DNA of 64,000 bases. Source: Theristus sp. LFF4_11 (Eukaryota > Nematoda > Chromadorea > Monhysterida > Xyalidae). The stretch covers positions 1 through 64,000 of the forward strand of contig JASANC010002702.1 of assembly GCA_030248135.1 (NCBI GenBank), written 5' to 3'. The position numbers and the translations under genes are program-made. The notes under the pieces were generated by a model. It saw nothing but the letters and a program-made list of their open reading frames with translations, made no database searches and was not told the DNA's origin. Below, piece by piece: positions 30,122-45,100 of the stretch. Every line of letters starts with the position of its first letter. Within the stretch, counting starts at the first letter, position 1.

Positions 30122-33100
30122 CTGCAAACAACAACAACAACAATAATAATGGACAAATAGAAAAAAACCGGCTCCGGCACTCGGGCGTACCGGTTTTCAA
30201 AACCAAACCACATGCGGTCGTTCTTCTTAGTGCGGTCAACATTCCGCATGCTCTGTGTTCGGCGAGTAAACGTGACCGGTTCAACCGAACCATGGTGTGT
30301 TTCAAACGGTTTGCGGCGACAAGAAGCAACAAGCAATAAAAAAAACCAAACTAGCAACAAAAAAACCGCACTGACCCGCCGCTGAGCTGCTGGTGCGCGA
30401 CGGCGGCCGCGGCGTACGGATTATGGTGGAACATCTGCGCCGCGGTCGTGCTGCGGTAGAGGTCGGCTGCCGCTTGCGACGCTGCCGAGTGCGCGTAGCC
30501 GGCCAACGGGCCAGCCGCACCGGCCGCAGCAGCCTCCGGCGAGTACGCGTTCGAGCCTGTGTGTGCGCGCGCTGTTTTTGCGGTAAATAAACGCGCATAT
30601 GGCGCTGCCTGCTGCTGCTACGGCGCACGAGCACACTCATGGTGTCTTACACTTCTCTGGTATCATGCCGTGCACTGCAGAATAAAACTGACTGACTGAC
30701 TGACTGAATATCACCGGCTTGTGTTGCAGGTTTTAGCGCAAATTTTCAGCTCTCAAACATTGGAAACTTTGCTCTGCCGAATAATGCTCGAAACAAAAGT
30801 CGTACGTCGACTATTCACAAATTACTGAACACTGTGCGTCAAAAGAGTCTCCACCTTTCCACGCACATACAGTATGTTCTATTTATAGAACAAAAGTGGC
30901 AGCACAGAAAAGCAAAAAAAACAAGAATGTTTTCCGAAAAAAGAAAACCAGATTTCCAGTGACGCATACCGGGTGAGGGCGCCGGCGACTGTCCAGATGA
31001 CTTGCGTCTGCGATTCTTGAAGACGTTCACGACGGGCGAACGACCGGCACGGTTGCTCTGATCGATCATCGGTTGAACGATGCGACGCCGGGCGTTGATG
31101 AACCTGGAAACATTATGGAGAACGTTGTGTGAAAAAAATGTTTGAACTCAACGGTTGGACGCACACATCATTCATTCATTCATTTTATTTCACACATTAC
31201 TTGAACTTGCGCGCTTTTGCGCATAATGTGTGATTCGGGTTGATTAATTTGCGTACACTCATTTAGAAGTTAACGTTTATGTATTTTTCGACGGAATTCA
31301 ATTGGGATCGCTTCGATCTCGTTTCGTTTCGTTTCGTTTCGTTCTTTTATTTGGTTGGATTTTACTGCCAACGTATGAATCATAGTCGACCAATTCAATC
31401 CAACACAAATCCCAACGTGCGAAAGCTTTCACTGCGGATAAGTTTGCTGGGGCCAGGTTTGAAAAATTAAGAACACTGAATGCAATTCAAAATTGAAATT
31501 GCAACACATTTAGTGGTTTCGCTGACTATATTCAGTTTGGCAGACTTTTTTTAACAAACCAAGAAAGTAGAACAATCGATCACTGCACCACTCGTTGGTC
31601 TGCAACCGAATAAGAAACCGTGGCGCCCGATGTTCGGCGGTTTACAGAGGTTCTACGACTGCGATGAAAACTGTTCACTGCATCATGTTTGAGACAATGC
31701 CGATGGGGTGACACGGTGCAATAAATTCCAGAAAAAGTGAACAAACAGCAATAAGTCAGTGTAAAACACGCAACGCTGGACGTGACAGCATGGTGGTCGT
31801 GGTCTCATCAATAAACAATTTCTGTTTTATTATTATTTAAAAATGTGCCTGTATTTTGGAAAAGCCGGTGTCGCCTTTTGCTTAATTTCGAGAACAAACA
31901 CACTGCACCATCAATCGTTTGTCGTCGACATGCGCATCATTCTTCTTAATCGCGTTCAGTTTAACTTTAATGATATACATACAGCCCAATCCCCATCACT
32001 GTTCCGGTTTATTACGCTCTGCAACAAAAATTTCAATGCTGTTCCAACCTGAGATCGTATTATTGTTACACTTTCAAATGACGTGGCGACGACCAAACTA
32101 CCGTAGTAGATTGGCGCGATGGTGGTGTCAGTCTTCCAAGTTCGTTATGAAGTGCATTTTTGAACTTGAAAGAGATGAAGAAAGTGAGATATATACACAT
32201 CGGCAGCCGTATCACGTCACATGTCACCGGGGAAATTGTGTACAACCGTGAAAATAACAAGCTCACTACTGATACGGTTTGTGTACCGTAACGAGACCTT
32301 GGTCTCGACGCGATTTCGGTTATGTGTCACTTTTTAAATCAAATCGGACGTCGATGTAATTGTGTACTTTTATAGAAGCTGTAGAAATAGTGATACGACA
32401 TGGTATTTACTGTAGGTCTATATTTCGAGTCCAATAACACAGACTGTGTCTTAATTACAAAAACCTGGCAACTTTAACTCAACGACTTCAGCAGCACACG
32501 CACACATGGAATACGTTGAACGGCTACCGTAGCCCGATCAGTTTCGGATCCATCCAGAGTTTTGCCAATTTCGACTGTACCCAAACAACACCGTGACAAG
32601 TCAAGAAAGCGCGCACACCAACGTCGCTGCCTGCACCCGAAATCGAGTGAACTGCGTGGCCGTGCGCGAGACAAGATCTCAATATTCGAAAATGCACGAT
32701 TTCTGGACAGCTGGCCGTCATTAATCAAAAAACAAAAAAAGTATCGGCGCTCTCGCGAAATCTGCGCCGCGCATCAGTGTGATTGTCCGGTGGGCCTCCG
32801 CGGCTCGACCGAACAGACGTGTACACCATAAGACGAGAGCAGCAAACGCAACTGTTGTTGTAGAGTGGCGTCTGTTATTATTGTATTCCAGCGATATGGT
32901 GATACACACGCAACATATGCGCGCGTTTTTTGATTTTCGCCTCCCAATCGCAATCGAAGCACGAAACACAACCAACCAACCAACCAACCAAAACCGAAAG
33001 GTGCCGCCTGACTGAGAAAACAATGCACGTTGGTGTTATTGTTGTTGTTGTTGTCGCTGTCGTATTTGCACCGGAGCGGAGTACTCTGGCTATGAGTTTC

Positions 33101-36100
33101 GTCACGAGAGACCAGACCAGACCAGAACAGCCGTTGTATGTTTTGAGAATTTTTCAGCGGACTTTTTTTGCCACCGCAAACGCAACAAGCGCATATCTGT
33201 GCTATACACCGTCCATACGCGGGTACCCGACGTTGGTCGGCCATCAATCAAACGCAGTTTTCGTTTGCAGGCGCCCGCGCACGAAATGAAGCGGTAGCAA
33301 GGCGAAAATGGGCGCCGCTTGTTTTCTTCTTCCATTCGAGTTTCGTCAGTTTTGCTCGCATTTTCTTCGCTCACTTTCCGTCTGCTTCCTTATTCGTTCC
33401 TCCTCCGCCCCTCGCCTTCACGCGTCAATATGCGAAAGTTTGACGGAATTATAAACCACACCCTCTCGCCTGATGTATGTACAGTGCACTACGAATAAGG
33501 CGATCCAGACTTCATCCATGGACTACGATCACGTTTTTTTCTGTCCGACAACGCCTCTAGGAAAAACAGCTTACGGACAATAATGGACAAGTTTTTCAGA
33601 ACAACGACAACAATTCGCTCGCTATATACCAAAATGATGTTCAAACGGGTATAACGTGCGCGTTAAGTTTTTTTTGATCATCCAACGAACAGACGAGCAT
33701 TTTAACAATGTCAAAACCAACTGACACTTATCAATCGACCTTGTTTGTCGCGTGTTGTTGGTCTCCGCCCTAGATTATTGGTGACACACTGTAACCCAGT
33801 GGTGTGGTCGATAATCTTTCGAAACTGTCGCGTTTTTCTTTGACCCGCTGTTCACGTTGTCCCGCTTTGTTCTTCAAATACACGCACGATAAAAGATCTA
33901 TGTGCCAATTATCTTTTTAAAGTGCGAAAAGAAATCAGAGGTGATTGCAAAAGCCGACGTCGACTCTACCGTATGCGGACAAAAAAAACTTTTTTTGAGG
34001 CTTTTCGATTTATGTGTGCACGTGCGTAATACGAGTCTTGCGTGATCATGACGGTCGGGATGACAACGAAAGTTGATTGATAAACAATGAGCAAATGTGC
34101 CACACAAAATTAATTAGCTGAGTTCCGCTCAACAAAGTACACGGGAGCACGGAAGTAATCAGATTATTCAATTCTCGTTGGTGTGGAAATGGTCTCAAGA
34201 ATTTTAATTTCGCCAAATACTTTTTCGCCTGCATGTGACCTGCATGGTGCAGGTTAAAAATTAACCGTTTCACGGCAAGAATTTCGAGCGCGCAGGCCAC
34301 TTTCGTGTCATGAAAAACAGCATTCGTGTGACCTTCACGATTACAGCTGAGGAATCTTCAAAAAAGAAGACGCAAGTTTTTTGCTTCAGTGTTTTAAAAA
34401 ATTTCTGACGCAAAAGTTAAAAAAAAAACGGACGCCGCATGAATCCCGGCATTCATGATCTCGATTATCAAGAACGAAACGCACTACTTTTGGAATGTGA
34501 TTATTTACTTTTAAAAATCCCTGTTTTCAACCATCGCCATCTCGACGTGTGCGGTCCTCTCCCGCTCGTGTGGAAATGAGAAAGGGTGAAATCGTGCGCT
34601 ACTTCAAACATCTGCGCGCATCGCAAACGCACAACCGAACAACCTGCGTTTACTCGGGGATATGTCGGAAGATACGACGACGACAACGACGATGATGATG
34701 ACGAGAAAATCATCGGTTGTAATACCGTATGCCCAGGAGTGGTCGCGAAACATTTGTGCGCACACATGAGATACGCATCGCATGACGTGTGTGTGTCTTG
34801 TCGCATGTGGTCAGTTGTGTTCCGCTCGTTACGAATGCACCATTCGTCACGATAATATTTTCGCAACAAACACGGCATATGTTCCGAAGCCGAGTGGAAT
34901 CGTGCACGGCAAGCGTGCAGCAAGTGACCACCATCGCAGTCATCATGTTTATAAAATGCACTGACATGTGGCAGCAGGAATACGTGTCCTTTGGTTAGCG
35001 GTTGTATGTATGTGATGAACACGTAACACACGCATTCCTGTCCGTTATCGCTTGTGCAGCGATATTTTTGCCAATGAAAAGCGGTGGTTTGTTGTTGTTT
35101 TTCGAACAATGAGCCGCATTTATCGGCTCCGGATCAAACCGACAAAAGGATGCTCGTGTCACAACAGCAGCAACGGAACAGATGATAGAACCTGCGCATG
35201 ACGTGCTAATTATTATGTATGCGATCCATGTATCATTGACCGCTTGTTCATTGTCGATATATAGCCGTTATTGGCGAATGAGGGTCTTTTGGGATGGGGG
35301 GGGCGACGACGTCACGTCATGAACGTTAGTACCGGTCATTGTTTTGACAGATCATAAACTCACACCGATGCGTATCATCATGTCAAAAATACGCGATTAA
35401 AAACAATACACCGATATAATCTCGCATCGCATATGTGGCACAACAATAATGGACCGAGTGACAATGACCCTTGCATGATCGTCGAGATGGAAACTACGTT
35501 CGGACTTCGGAGAGATTTTTGAAAAAAAAGCGAAAATGAACACTTTCGCAAACGTTACGTGCAGTGCGATTCGCTACAGTGAGATCTGTGCATATATACA
35601 TACATATATCTACATATAAAACTTGCAAACATGTGTGACTACATCACGTTTGATGCCAACTATGACAAACGAACTTCATCCAGGTGAGAGGTGACTGTCC
35701 CTATCGCCAAAGAAACTTTGCTGCCACAAAAACGACGTGCAAATCTTAGAGGCTGCACTCGCTGACCAAGAGAGTGATTTACGACCGACTCCTGATTAAG
35801 GGCGAAATTCGCATGAAACGCTCAGCATCAATTATTTTTATGATTATTACTTATGTATATACCTCTCTTTTCACGTTCGAAGACTGTACTCAGCAATGAT
35901 CGTGAGCATATGTATCTGCTTTCATTATGAGGCCAGCGCTTTTTATGACCTCTGCTTCGTTGCCTTCAGTTCAACATTATATTGCCGTTCTGGTTCTGTT
36001 TCGAACACACGACCAGGAGTTAAGGACGAAAAAGGACAACATGTTCGAATGAAGGATCAAGCAAAAAGAAAAAAAAGAAGATTATCACCAGCATTACTAC

Positions 36101-39100
36101 GGTAGCATAAATCTCTGGTGTCTCGTCTCTGCAACACGCAGACACGCGAATTATGAGCGCGCGTGACACACGCGGTGGAAAAACGAGAAACGAGTTCGAC
36201 CAACAGAGGTCACGATCGGTTGGCAGTATTTCGGCCATTTTTAGGGCACTCCAGAGTGGCATTTCAAGCATTAAATGAATGAAATACGAGCACCCTGTGT
36301 GTGCGTGCTATGCCCTCCCCCGTCAGAAATTACGCACAAAACGCAGCCACCGTACCACAAGCGCGCATTTATCAGCGTTTTTGTCATTTATTAATAGTTG
36401 CAATTATTACCGTGATTTTTATCACGCTCACAAATCGAACGTTTCACAATATTGGACACCCGAGTGGAGAGTGACCCGGCCCACCGGCACCCCTCCCCCG
36501 CCTCCCGAGGAACACACGCATGTTCGACGTTCACGAGTGTAATGACCCGTTCGGGATTTCGGTAGCCGGAGCAATAAACCGCATCAATCAAACGATCCGA
36601 TAATTCGACTAAATAACCGCATTTTCAACCCACACCTCAGAACAAACAATCTGCGCGCGGGATAACTCGCGGGGCGGAGGGGAAAATAAATCCGTTTCGA
36701 GTTCTGATAAACCAAAGAACTGTTGCCCTTCTTCACAGCCGTTTCAAATAGTCTCATCCCAAATGATGATAACAACATTATCTCCTGTCTTGTGTGCGTT
36801 TTGTCGTGAGAAACGCGGCGCGTGGATACCGCGTGGAATTCGACCTCGAAATGATTGCGAGTTACTGTACTTTTATCTTCTCCAACTAGCCCCCCACAAT
36901 CCTCCTGCAGTGAGAGACTCCCACTCTGATGGCTAATCAATCGCCCGGACTTTAGCGTTCCACCTTGCCGTGTGATACAAAGAACGACTATTTTGCAAAC
37001 AAAAGTGTTAAACCAAAGCAAAGATAAAGAAACAACAAAACACACGCACCAGTTATTCACTTGCAAAATCGTCAACCCTGTGTCCTGTGCTAGTTGCTTC
37101 TTTTGATCCTCAGACGGGTATGGATGCTGAAAAAAATTGAATTGTTAAAAGAATGTTTTTTTTGTTAACAAATACAATAAAAAGCTAAAGCATTTACACA
37201 AATGTCATTAAAACTTTTGAAAATGTCATAAAAACTGATGATTCATTTCAAACTGCGCTTTTTCAATTTCGTTCAGAAGTGTGAACAAGCCATTTGGACA
37301 ACAACCCCTACACACAGACGTTTTTTGTCTCTCTGTTTGAACAACTCTATTTAAATTGTTCGTTCGTTAGTTATGACATGTCTCATCATTAAAAAAACAC
37401 ACCACCAAACTTCACCGACCGAACAAACAGTCGTCTGTCAGAAAAAAGCATATCATTCAAAACTAACCGGTGAATCCCCGCCGCCATAAAAAAAATACTC
37501 AGTCACAAAACTCACACACATGTTTTTTAACGGTGCAAAAAAACTACAAAACATACTCAAGCAACATGACAATAAAACACTTTTTTCTGTTGCATTGCAT
37601 AGTCATAAACGTACGATCAATAGTTGTTCATCAGATTGCTCATTATTCTTGTCTTTAAAAAATTGTATAATCAGTCACTTTGAAATGCGATCTTTCTGCT
37701 GAATGATATACGCTTGTGGATGAAGTGGCCCGACCAAATACCGCGAGAGTCATCTTGAACGATTTGAAGAGTTTTTGACGTTTTCTGACCACACGAACAG
37801 AAATCTGAGACGTTTCTGCGCGTATCTTGCAACACCAACATAAATATTGTTTTTTTCACCATACTCTCGCATTACTTCAACACACTGTAGCGGCTCGCTC
37901 ATTTGATCTTCCACACACACACTACATTTGAATAAACGCACACATTGTTATTCTAGCTAATGAAGAGCAAGAAAACAATACACAACGCGACTATGGAGAA
38001 TTTAATACATTGAAAATGATATCCTCCATCCATCCACGTCGTTATAACACTCCGAACATCGCAGAAACATGTTGCACGCTTCAAAGAAAATGTTACGAAA
38101 ATGTGCGCGCATCTTTGACGTCGAATACTGCGCTTCGTCAATGTTTGCATTCAGACGTACAATATGGTGCTGCGATTGGATAGCGCTAGCCGACAGTACT
38201 TGAGATCATTACTGGCTTTCAAAATCAAAACCTTCCTGCTCACAGAAAAACCCGCAGATGAGACCAGGTCTATATCTCTTTTCAGATTCACTTTCCGCGA
38301 TGACGGTACAAGTCAAAGCGAACGCACCGCGCGGAAAATCGTTGCATATGTACGTATGTACATATCAGATATCGTTTTCATCCACATGCAACACTTTATA
38401 TGCGGCTCTTTTTACTGAGATCGACCACTTGTTACGCACCTACAATCGGCATGTTTGTCTTTTTTTTCGCAAAAGAGCATCTTGAAATCGATCAATATCA
38501 TTCTAATATTACAAAACTACGCTTTGAAGCCACACAGTGAAAATCGGCATCAGTAATCTGAGATTATGCGCATATCCATAAACGACAGAATCAACAAAGC
38601 AAAGTTCAAGTGGCATATGAGCTCCATGTCACCAACGCACACGCATGAAGACACACGCCGAACGATCACACCGTCTCTATCTCGCTACCGTAGCTGTTGG
38701 CTTTTCAAAATACACATCAAACAACCACACATTTCATGCCGTAAAATCTTGCTGCAAATTGGAATTCTCGCGCAGTCTGATTTGCGACAAACGGCGTGTG
38801 CGGTGCCAATCACCGGCTGGCGAAACCCGTCGATTCGATTGGCATTGTAACAAAGTTGAAATCCCCACTCGTAACACCAAACACCGCAAATATGCAAAAC
38901 ACACATGCAACTTCTGCGCCAAATTTTCACCTCTTGCCTACAGTAACATGGTTACACACCTATTCAACTACGTCTAATCTAATTTCACATTGTCATAACT
39001 CAAACGCCAAATATCATCAGTATTTGGTAGTGGTGGTGTGTTGTGTAGTAAAACGAGTTTATGTGCGCAGCGCCCCTGAGATAACTCGTTCCAGAGCCGG

Positions 39101-42100
39101 GCGCTAATTTATGACGCTCATCTTCAGTGGCTGTTCGGAAATTTATGATTTTCGCCAGTATATAATCTGTATGACGACTCAAAATGATCTCAGGGTGCTG
39201 TATTTTTCGTCAGCCCATTATCGTTCAGTATGGTCCAATAACAGATTCGCCGGGAAGCAACAGCGGCCATAGAGAGATTACATTTCCACCCCAACCAAGG
39301 TGCTGCAGAGAGTGGAAAAGTCGACGACTGAGCGAGACCCGATAATGAGCGTTGTACAGGGTGTAAAAACAAACTCAAAACGAAAACTTGGCATGTAATG
39401 ATATCACGAGCCGAAACTGGATTGTAACACCAATAGTAAATTCGTTTTCCACGTGCTTCTTGACGTCACCAATCAGTTTCTAAGAAAAAGTAGGAGCACT
39501 TTGAAGAATTAAAGATTGGGTTCAGTTTGAAAAAACTTTCGAACAAGTTCAACACGCAACCTCCATGATGTCACACCCGGTATACCTGCCAGAAAGAATT
39601 TTTTATTAGTTTGTTGAGTAAATTTCAGAACCGATGATTGATTGATTGTTATGCGATATTGTCTTTATGGCTTGTTCATTCGTTCTCGGCCACAGTATGT
39701 ACACGCACGTGTAATGTAGCAGTGAATTTATGTGATTCTTTGCGAAAATAACAACCATATGCCAAAAACAATGCACATTACGCACTGCTTTTCTGCGGCT
39801 GTCTCTCCATTCAAAACCAAAGTTCATACAGCAATGCAAATCGCAAATTATCATATCTCAACGGGCTTTTTACTCCTGTGATTGTTGGTGTCTATAAAGG
39901 AGCGTAATTGATGGGATCACCAGCAATCATCGTGTGATATAATTTCCGTGAATTTATGTTGACCATCACGAAAACGACCATTTGATTTGGTTTCAAAATT
40001 ATGGTTTATTTCGAATCTCTGAACACACAGAGAGCATGGGCGTGTGCCAGATTCAGAAACGAGATACGTGAATTATCGTCGGTTGACAGTCGTCGGAGGA
40101 GAAAATCCACCGAAACGTGAAGTCGGCGTCGTTGACGGCCTGTGCAAATGCGTTTTGCAATTGTTCCATTCCAAGTGCGCTCCGCTCAAGAGTAATTTCG
40201 TCAGCTAATAAAAGTGTCAGCGATAAATTTTCGGCTTCCGAAAATGCGCGTCATAACATACATACACACAGCGCGCGCGCGGTCAACAATTGTCATTCAT
40301 AACAAGCACCACAGAACAGAACGCAAACGTGGCGGTGGTGTAGGTGTTTTGACATTCAGGTATTCTGTCATATCCTCCTCAAGGTTGCGCCGTTTTGTTG
40401 CACTGGACACATGACACGGAAATTTAGGTGCGTCGCCAGTTTCACTGGCCTACCACACCGTTCCCTCACGCGTCATAATCACAATGGCCATAATGATTTA
40501 CGGGCAACGCAAGACAGTGTGCTCATTGAGATGAGTTCAATGTTTGCGGCTGCTTCGTAGATATATTCTTGGATACGGTAAGTGGATTGAGTTTTACGCA
40601 AAAAACACTACCGAACTTCACCACATGCACCAACTGATGAAACCACGTGCAAACGCACATGGCGGTTCCAGATAGTTTGTCAATAAATGGCTATCGAAAC
40701 TTTCAAAAAACCAGTTTAAAGTAAAATGTCAAAATAGTATTCAGCATTCACACACCATTCAGCACTGCCACGCCGGGATCTTCACCATTTCACTAATTGG
40801 GTAAAAATGTCAAAGAATCCGTGGGCGAAGCAACAACTGTTCCTACAATAGAAAGTTCCGTCCTAAACCGACAAACCACAATTATAACACAAAGAAACAC
40901 CTTAAACACGGATGACAAACTCGCAGATTTGAACAGAACCAAGTGACGTGTGACTTGAACCAAGTGAACCATGAAGTCTCATGGATAACAACGGTTTACA
41001 TTGACATCGCGACACACATCACAAAGTGCTTTGACGTCCGCGCAAGGGAGGAGGGTGTGCACTCACGGTCAAATTCTGGAACAGCCACGCGCGCAGCTTA
41101 GTGATGGCCTCTTTTGAGAAGACTTTTGGCACTTTTCGTCGTCCACCGCAGGAGGAGCCGTGTTTGGATTCGCCGAGATCCCCGGACGTGACGGAGTCGC
41201 CGTCGCCGCTGCCGACCGAATCGTCGCCTGTGTGTGTAGGTGTATGGTCGAAAAGCGAGGAAGAAAACATGAACCACTGAAAACTGTGCCGCCGCACGGA
41301 GAAGAAAAACAAAAACGGAGACAGTTTACATCTGCGTGTTTACCACTCGAGGCCAATTCATGCACGACGGGTACTCGGCACGTCACGTCACGTCACGTCA
41401 CGCCACATCACGTCACGTCACGTCACGTCACGTCACGTCACGTCATGTGTGAATGATGAACGAGCACATGTTCTAAAGGCCCATTCATGAACTTCCGCGC
41501 GCGTTGAAGCGCAGGCGTCACTTTAACACGTGAAGCTGCGAGGTTTTTGCTCCATGAATGTGTGGCGAAATGACGTTCAGCGCTTGAAGTTCCATGAATG
41601 CGGCTTAAAAATAACACACCGTACTAGATTGCCGTTTTTTATAAATAGTGGCGCTTCATGAATAAAATGAGAGGTGACGTGACGTGACGTGCAGAATACA
41701 TTGTAAATCTTGTGGGCACGAATTGGCCTTCAGAGAGTGAGGTCTACGAGTCAGACTGATGTTTTTTATGTGGCGGTTCATATGACGCGTCGGGTCTCGA
41801 GACGATGTTTTAATCTTATTGAACATGTCTGGAAATTTCACAGAAGCTGTTTCACGTAGTTCTTTTTATCTAGATACTATTAAATGAGCGTCCCAACGGT
41901 CATGCTTGCGATAAACATCGTTTCAAGACCCAATTCGGTTAACGAACCGTAGTATGTGGGCGCACAGTGTTCAACTGCAAATGACGCCTCACAATGGCGT
42001 CTTATTTTTTTGCGTTTTCTGTTTTTCAACCTTGAGACAGTCTAAAATCAACTTTCTGCCCTTAGAAACCGAAAAAAGTTTCAAGACAGGTATAGTGGAA

Positions 42101-45100
42101 AATGGTATCTTGGCAGCTCACTAACAGCAAGAACTTTAGATTCAGAAGTGGTGAACAGAACAAGGAGAAGAAGCTGAATATGTGATACAGTAGAAGTATT
42201 GAATGCTACCATGAAGGTTATCCCGATAAACAATAAACAATGAAAACACGTTTCTTCATGTGTTATCAAAGTAGAAGCGGAGTCAACTGAATTTTTGAAA
42301 ACAGTGTACACAATAACTAACGGAACGGAACTTCTGAGATATTTAGAACAACCAACTCGGGTTATTGAAGCAAGATTATAAAGCCGAAAGTGCATGATAA
42401 AACGGTGGATGATGTTGCCAAGTATGGGGAACAGCGGTTACGGATCAGTGAACGTGTGTGTTTCAGCGTGAAGAGAAGTAAAGCAAACACGTAACAGAGT
42501 GCAGCAGATAAGCGTGAGGTGAAAAAATAATGAAAACGAGCGTTTTGGTGGCAGAACGTTGATTTTGAACTTCTGTAAAATCGAGTTGTTCTCAACTTTC
42601 CAAACAAAACAATAACGGCCATTCACAGTTGAACGATACAAAGCGATTATTCAAGACGCACACGGCGCGGTGGGTTTTGTGTCTCTCAACAGACGCCAGA
42701 ATGTCGAAAATTCAATCGAACTGCTTTAGTTTTTTACGTGCATTGAGAGCACAAACGGTGGAACTGGTCGAGGCTTTCTTGTCGAGCACACGGGAGACAT
42801 CGTAAAAATCACGAAATCAAAATCGTGAAGTACATACATTTGGTTCAGCCCTTCGGAAACACTATGCTGATTGCACAAAGATGGCGCGATTTTGGATATA
42901 TCATTGTTAAAACCGTCGATTTCCGTGTACAAAATACATATTGCACTTCACAATTTTGATTTTGTTCTTCGCAAATTTAAGATTTTTGGTTTGGATGTTG
43001 AGAAAACAATTGGTGAGAGTGGTGAGGGCATTTCGTCGGTTCACCGTCTGTGCCAAGCCCAGAGCCACGCCAGTTCAGATTCAGCAATCCGGCGAATGTG
43101 TGTGAACAATCGATTCAACAAAAAGTGGAAAAAAACGTGAAGCACTGTGCAAGATCAACAAAACAGAACGTAAAAGAAAACAACAACAAAAAAAAACAAA
43201 GAAGAAGCAGGAACAACATGACGAAACACAAGGAAACAAAGAGAACACAGTCAAACACCTTCCAAGACCGGACACGTCCAACCTGAAAATCCAATCGAGT
43301 TCGAAACGCTCCAACCGAAAAGTGCCGAAAAAGCCCCGCAACAACAGACATCCCAAGCACCGATTAAGCATCCAAACCGGCAGCATATCAACACTCACTC
43401 CCAACTTCCAATTTTATCACCGATTTTGAGTGTCATGTATCTCTCCCTCACCGGCCATTTCATGAGCATAAACAAATTAAGCAATAATACCAAATTGAAG
43501 CCATCACCAAACTCAGACAAAAAAAAAACATAGAACGCTTGTGTGCAAGTGTGTGTGTGTGTGCAATGCGAAAGTGTGAGTGCGCGCCAGTTTGAAACGA
43601 ATTTATTCCAGCCAATCAACTTTTCGCTGCGAGAAACAAGCGCCGTTCTGGAGACGGACGTATGTGCGAGCGGTGTCCACGCGGCCAAAAGCACTGTTTC
43701 TCTCACGGTTATACCGTTAAATGCTGAAAGAGCCAGGCGCGCATGATGTTCGTGGCGACCTTCGGGAAGATGCCGCGCTTCTTCGGGTGCCGCCTGAGCA
43801 TCTTTTCATCGGCGTCCAAACTCAGGTAGTCGTCGTCGCAGTCGCCTGACGTCAGACTGATGTCACCTGACATTTGTTTTGTCCGATTTGTGCGAGTGGC
43901 GTGTGTGTGTGTGTGTGTGTGTGGTGTGGTGTGGTGTGCAGTGAAAACTCCTGGTCTGCAGACACGAATAATTTCTTGAACGTGTCTTCCTCAGGTCCAA
44001 TGTGCCACAAACACACAGGCACGCCGCATAGAAACTGGCACCCGGTATGTTTGTGAACACACGGTCTTCAGACCAGGACTTCATGACAAGCAGTAAAGGC
44101 ACGCGCTCTGCAAACAGTGGTGCTTGTGCACAGTGTAATAGTGCCCGCGAAATGCGCATTTTAGCGTTTCAAACAAGCCATTATGTTTCGATCATTCGTT
44201 TCGAAAATCAGAAGCGTCGTTTTTTCAGTTACCCATAGCTGCGATAAAAACGACTCAACGTAAAAAGGTCACACAAAAAGGCTCGATCGAATTCGATTGA
44301 TTACCATTCATCTAGCCTTTAGTCATCGAACTGAATGAGCTTTAAAAACTTTATAAAAATATATTATAGAACAAAAAGACGAACAAAACGAGTTGAATGA
44401 ACTGTTCCCAGCTGATTCAGTTAGTAAGCTGACAAAAAAAACAAGTTTCGAAATTGCAAACTAAAACGTTGAATGTTTAGTCTCTAAAAATGCCTTGAAA
44501 CATGCACTGAACACATTGGACATTTTATGCCGATAATTTATAACTTAACCGATTAGAAAACATGCAGCTGCAACAGGTCAAGACAAAGCCGCAACATTAA
44601 TCTCTAATTTAAAAAAAATTGTGTAAGTATGCAAAACTATTGCACAGCGGCAAGTAGAAATTGAAGTTCATTTTACTGCAAAAAATACTAAAAAACTGAA
44701 GTTTTTTGACTGCAAAAATCAGGAAGACTCGTTTTGTTGATCTGGATATCCTCAACAAACTGCATATTTTCATGAAAAGACGCATGAAAAGGTTGTGCAA
44801 CTTACTACAACAGTAGCCCTTCCACTTCAAACAAAAATTACACGACAAAATTTAAAACTATACTGAGCCTCCATGAACGCTCTTCAAAATTGCCTCGGAC
44901 CGATATGCCGTTAAAAAGTTCTTTTCGTTGTTTTCATCGCTGTTCCAGATTTTATTTTAACCAAAACCAGGTTTGATCAAGAAAAATCGAACAATTTTCA
45001 CAATAAAAAATTACGTTCACTTTATTATGCCGCTCTTCAAAGAAATGCTTTTCGTCTTTCATCAACAAAAATGTGCATTGTTTCTTGGCCCCGCTCTGTC

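Noticed and set aside
29736..30360. Several plus-strand open frames around 30 kb
   Set aside because: They are antisense shadows of the GC-rich last two coding exons of unc-62.
34501..35109. A 202-residue minus-strand open frame in an unc-62 intron
   Set aside because: No recognisable domain, rich in His, Cys and Ser without pattern, and no phase-compatible splice sites linking it to the homeodomain exons.
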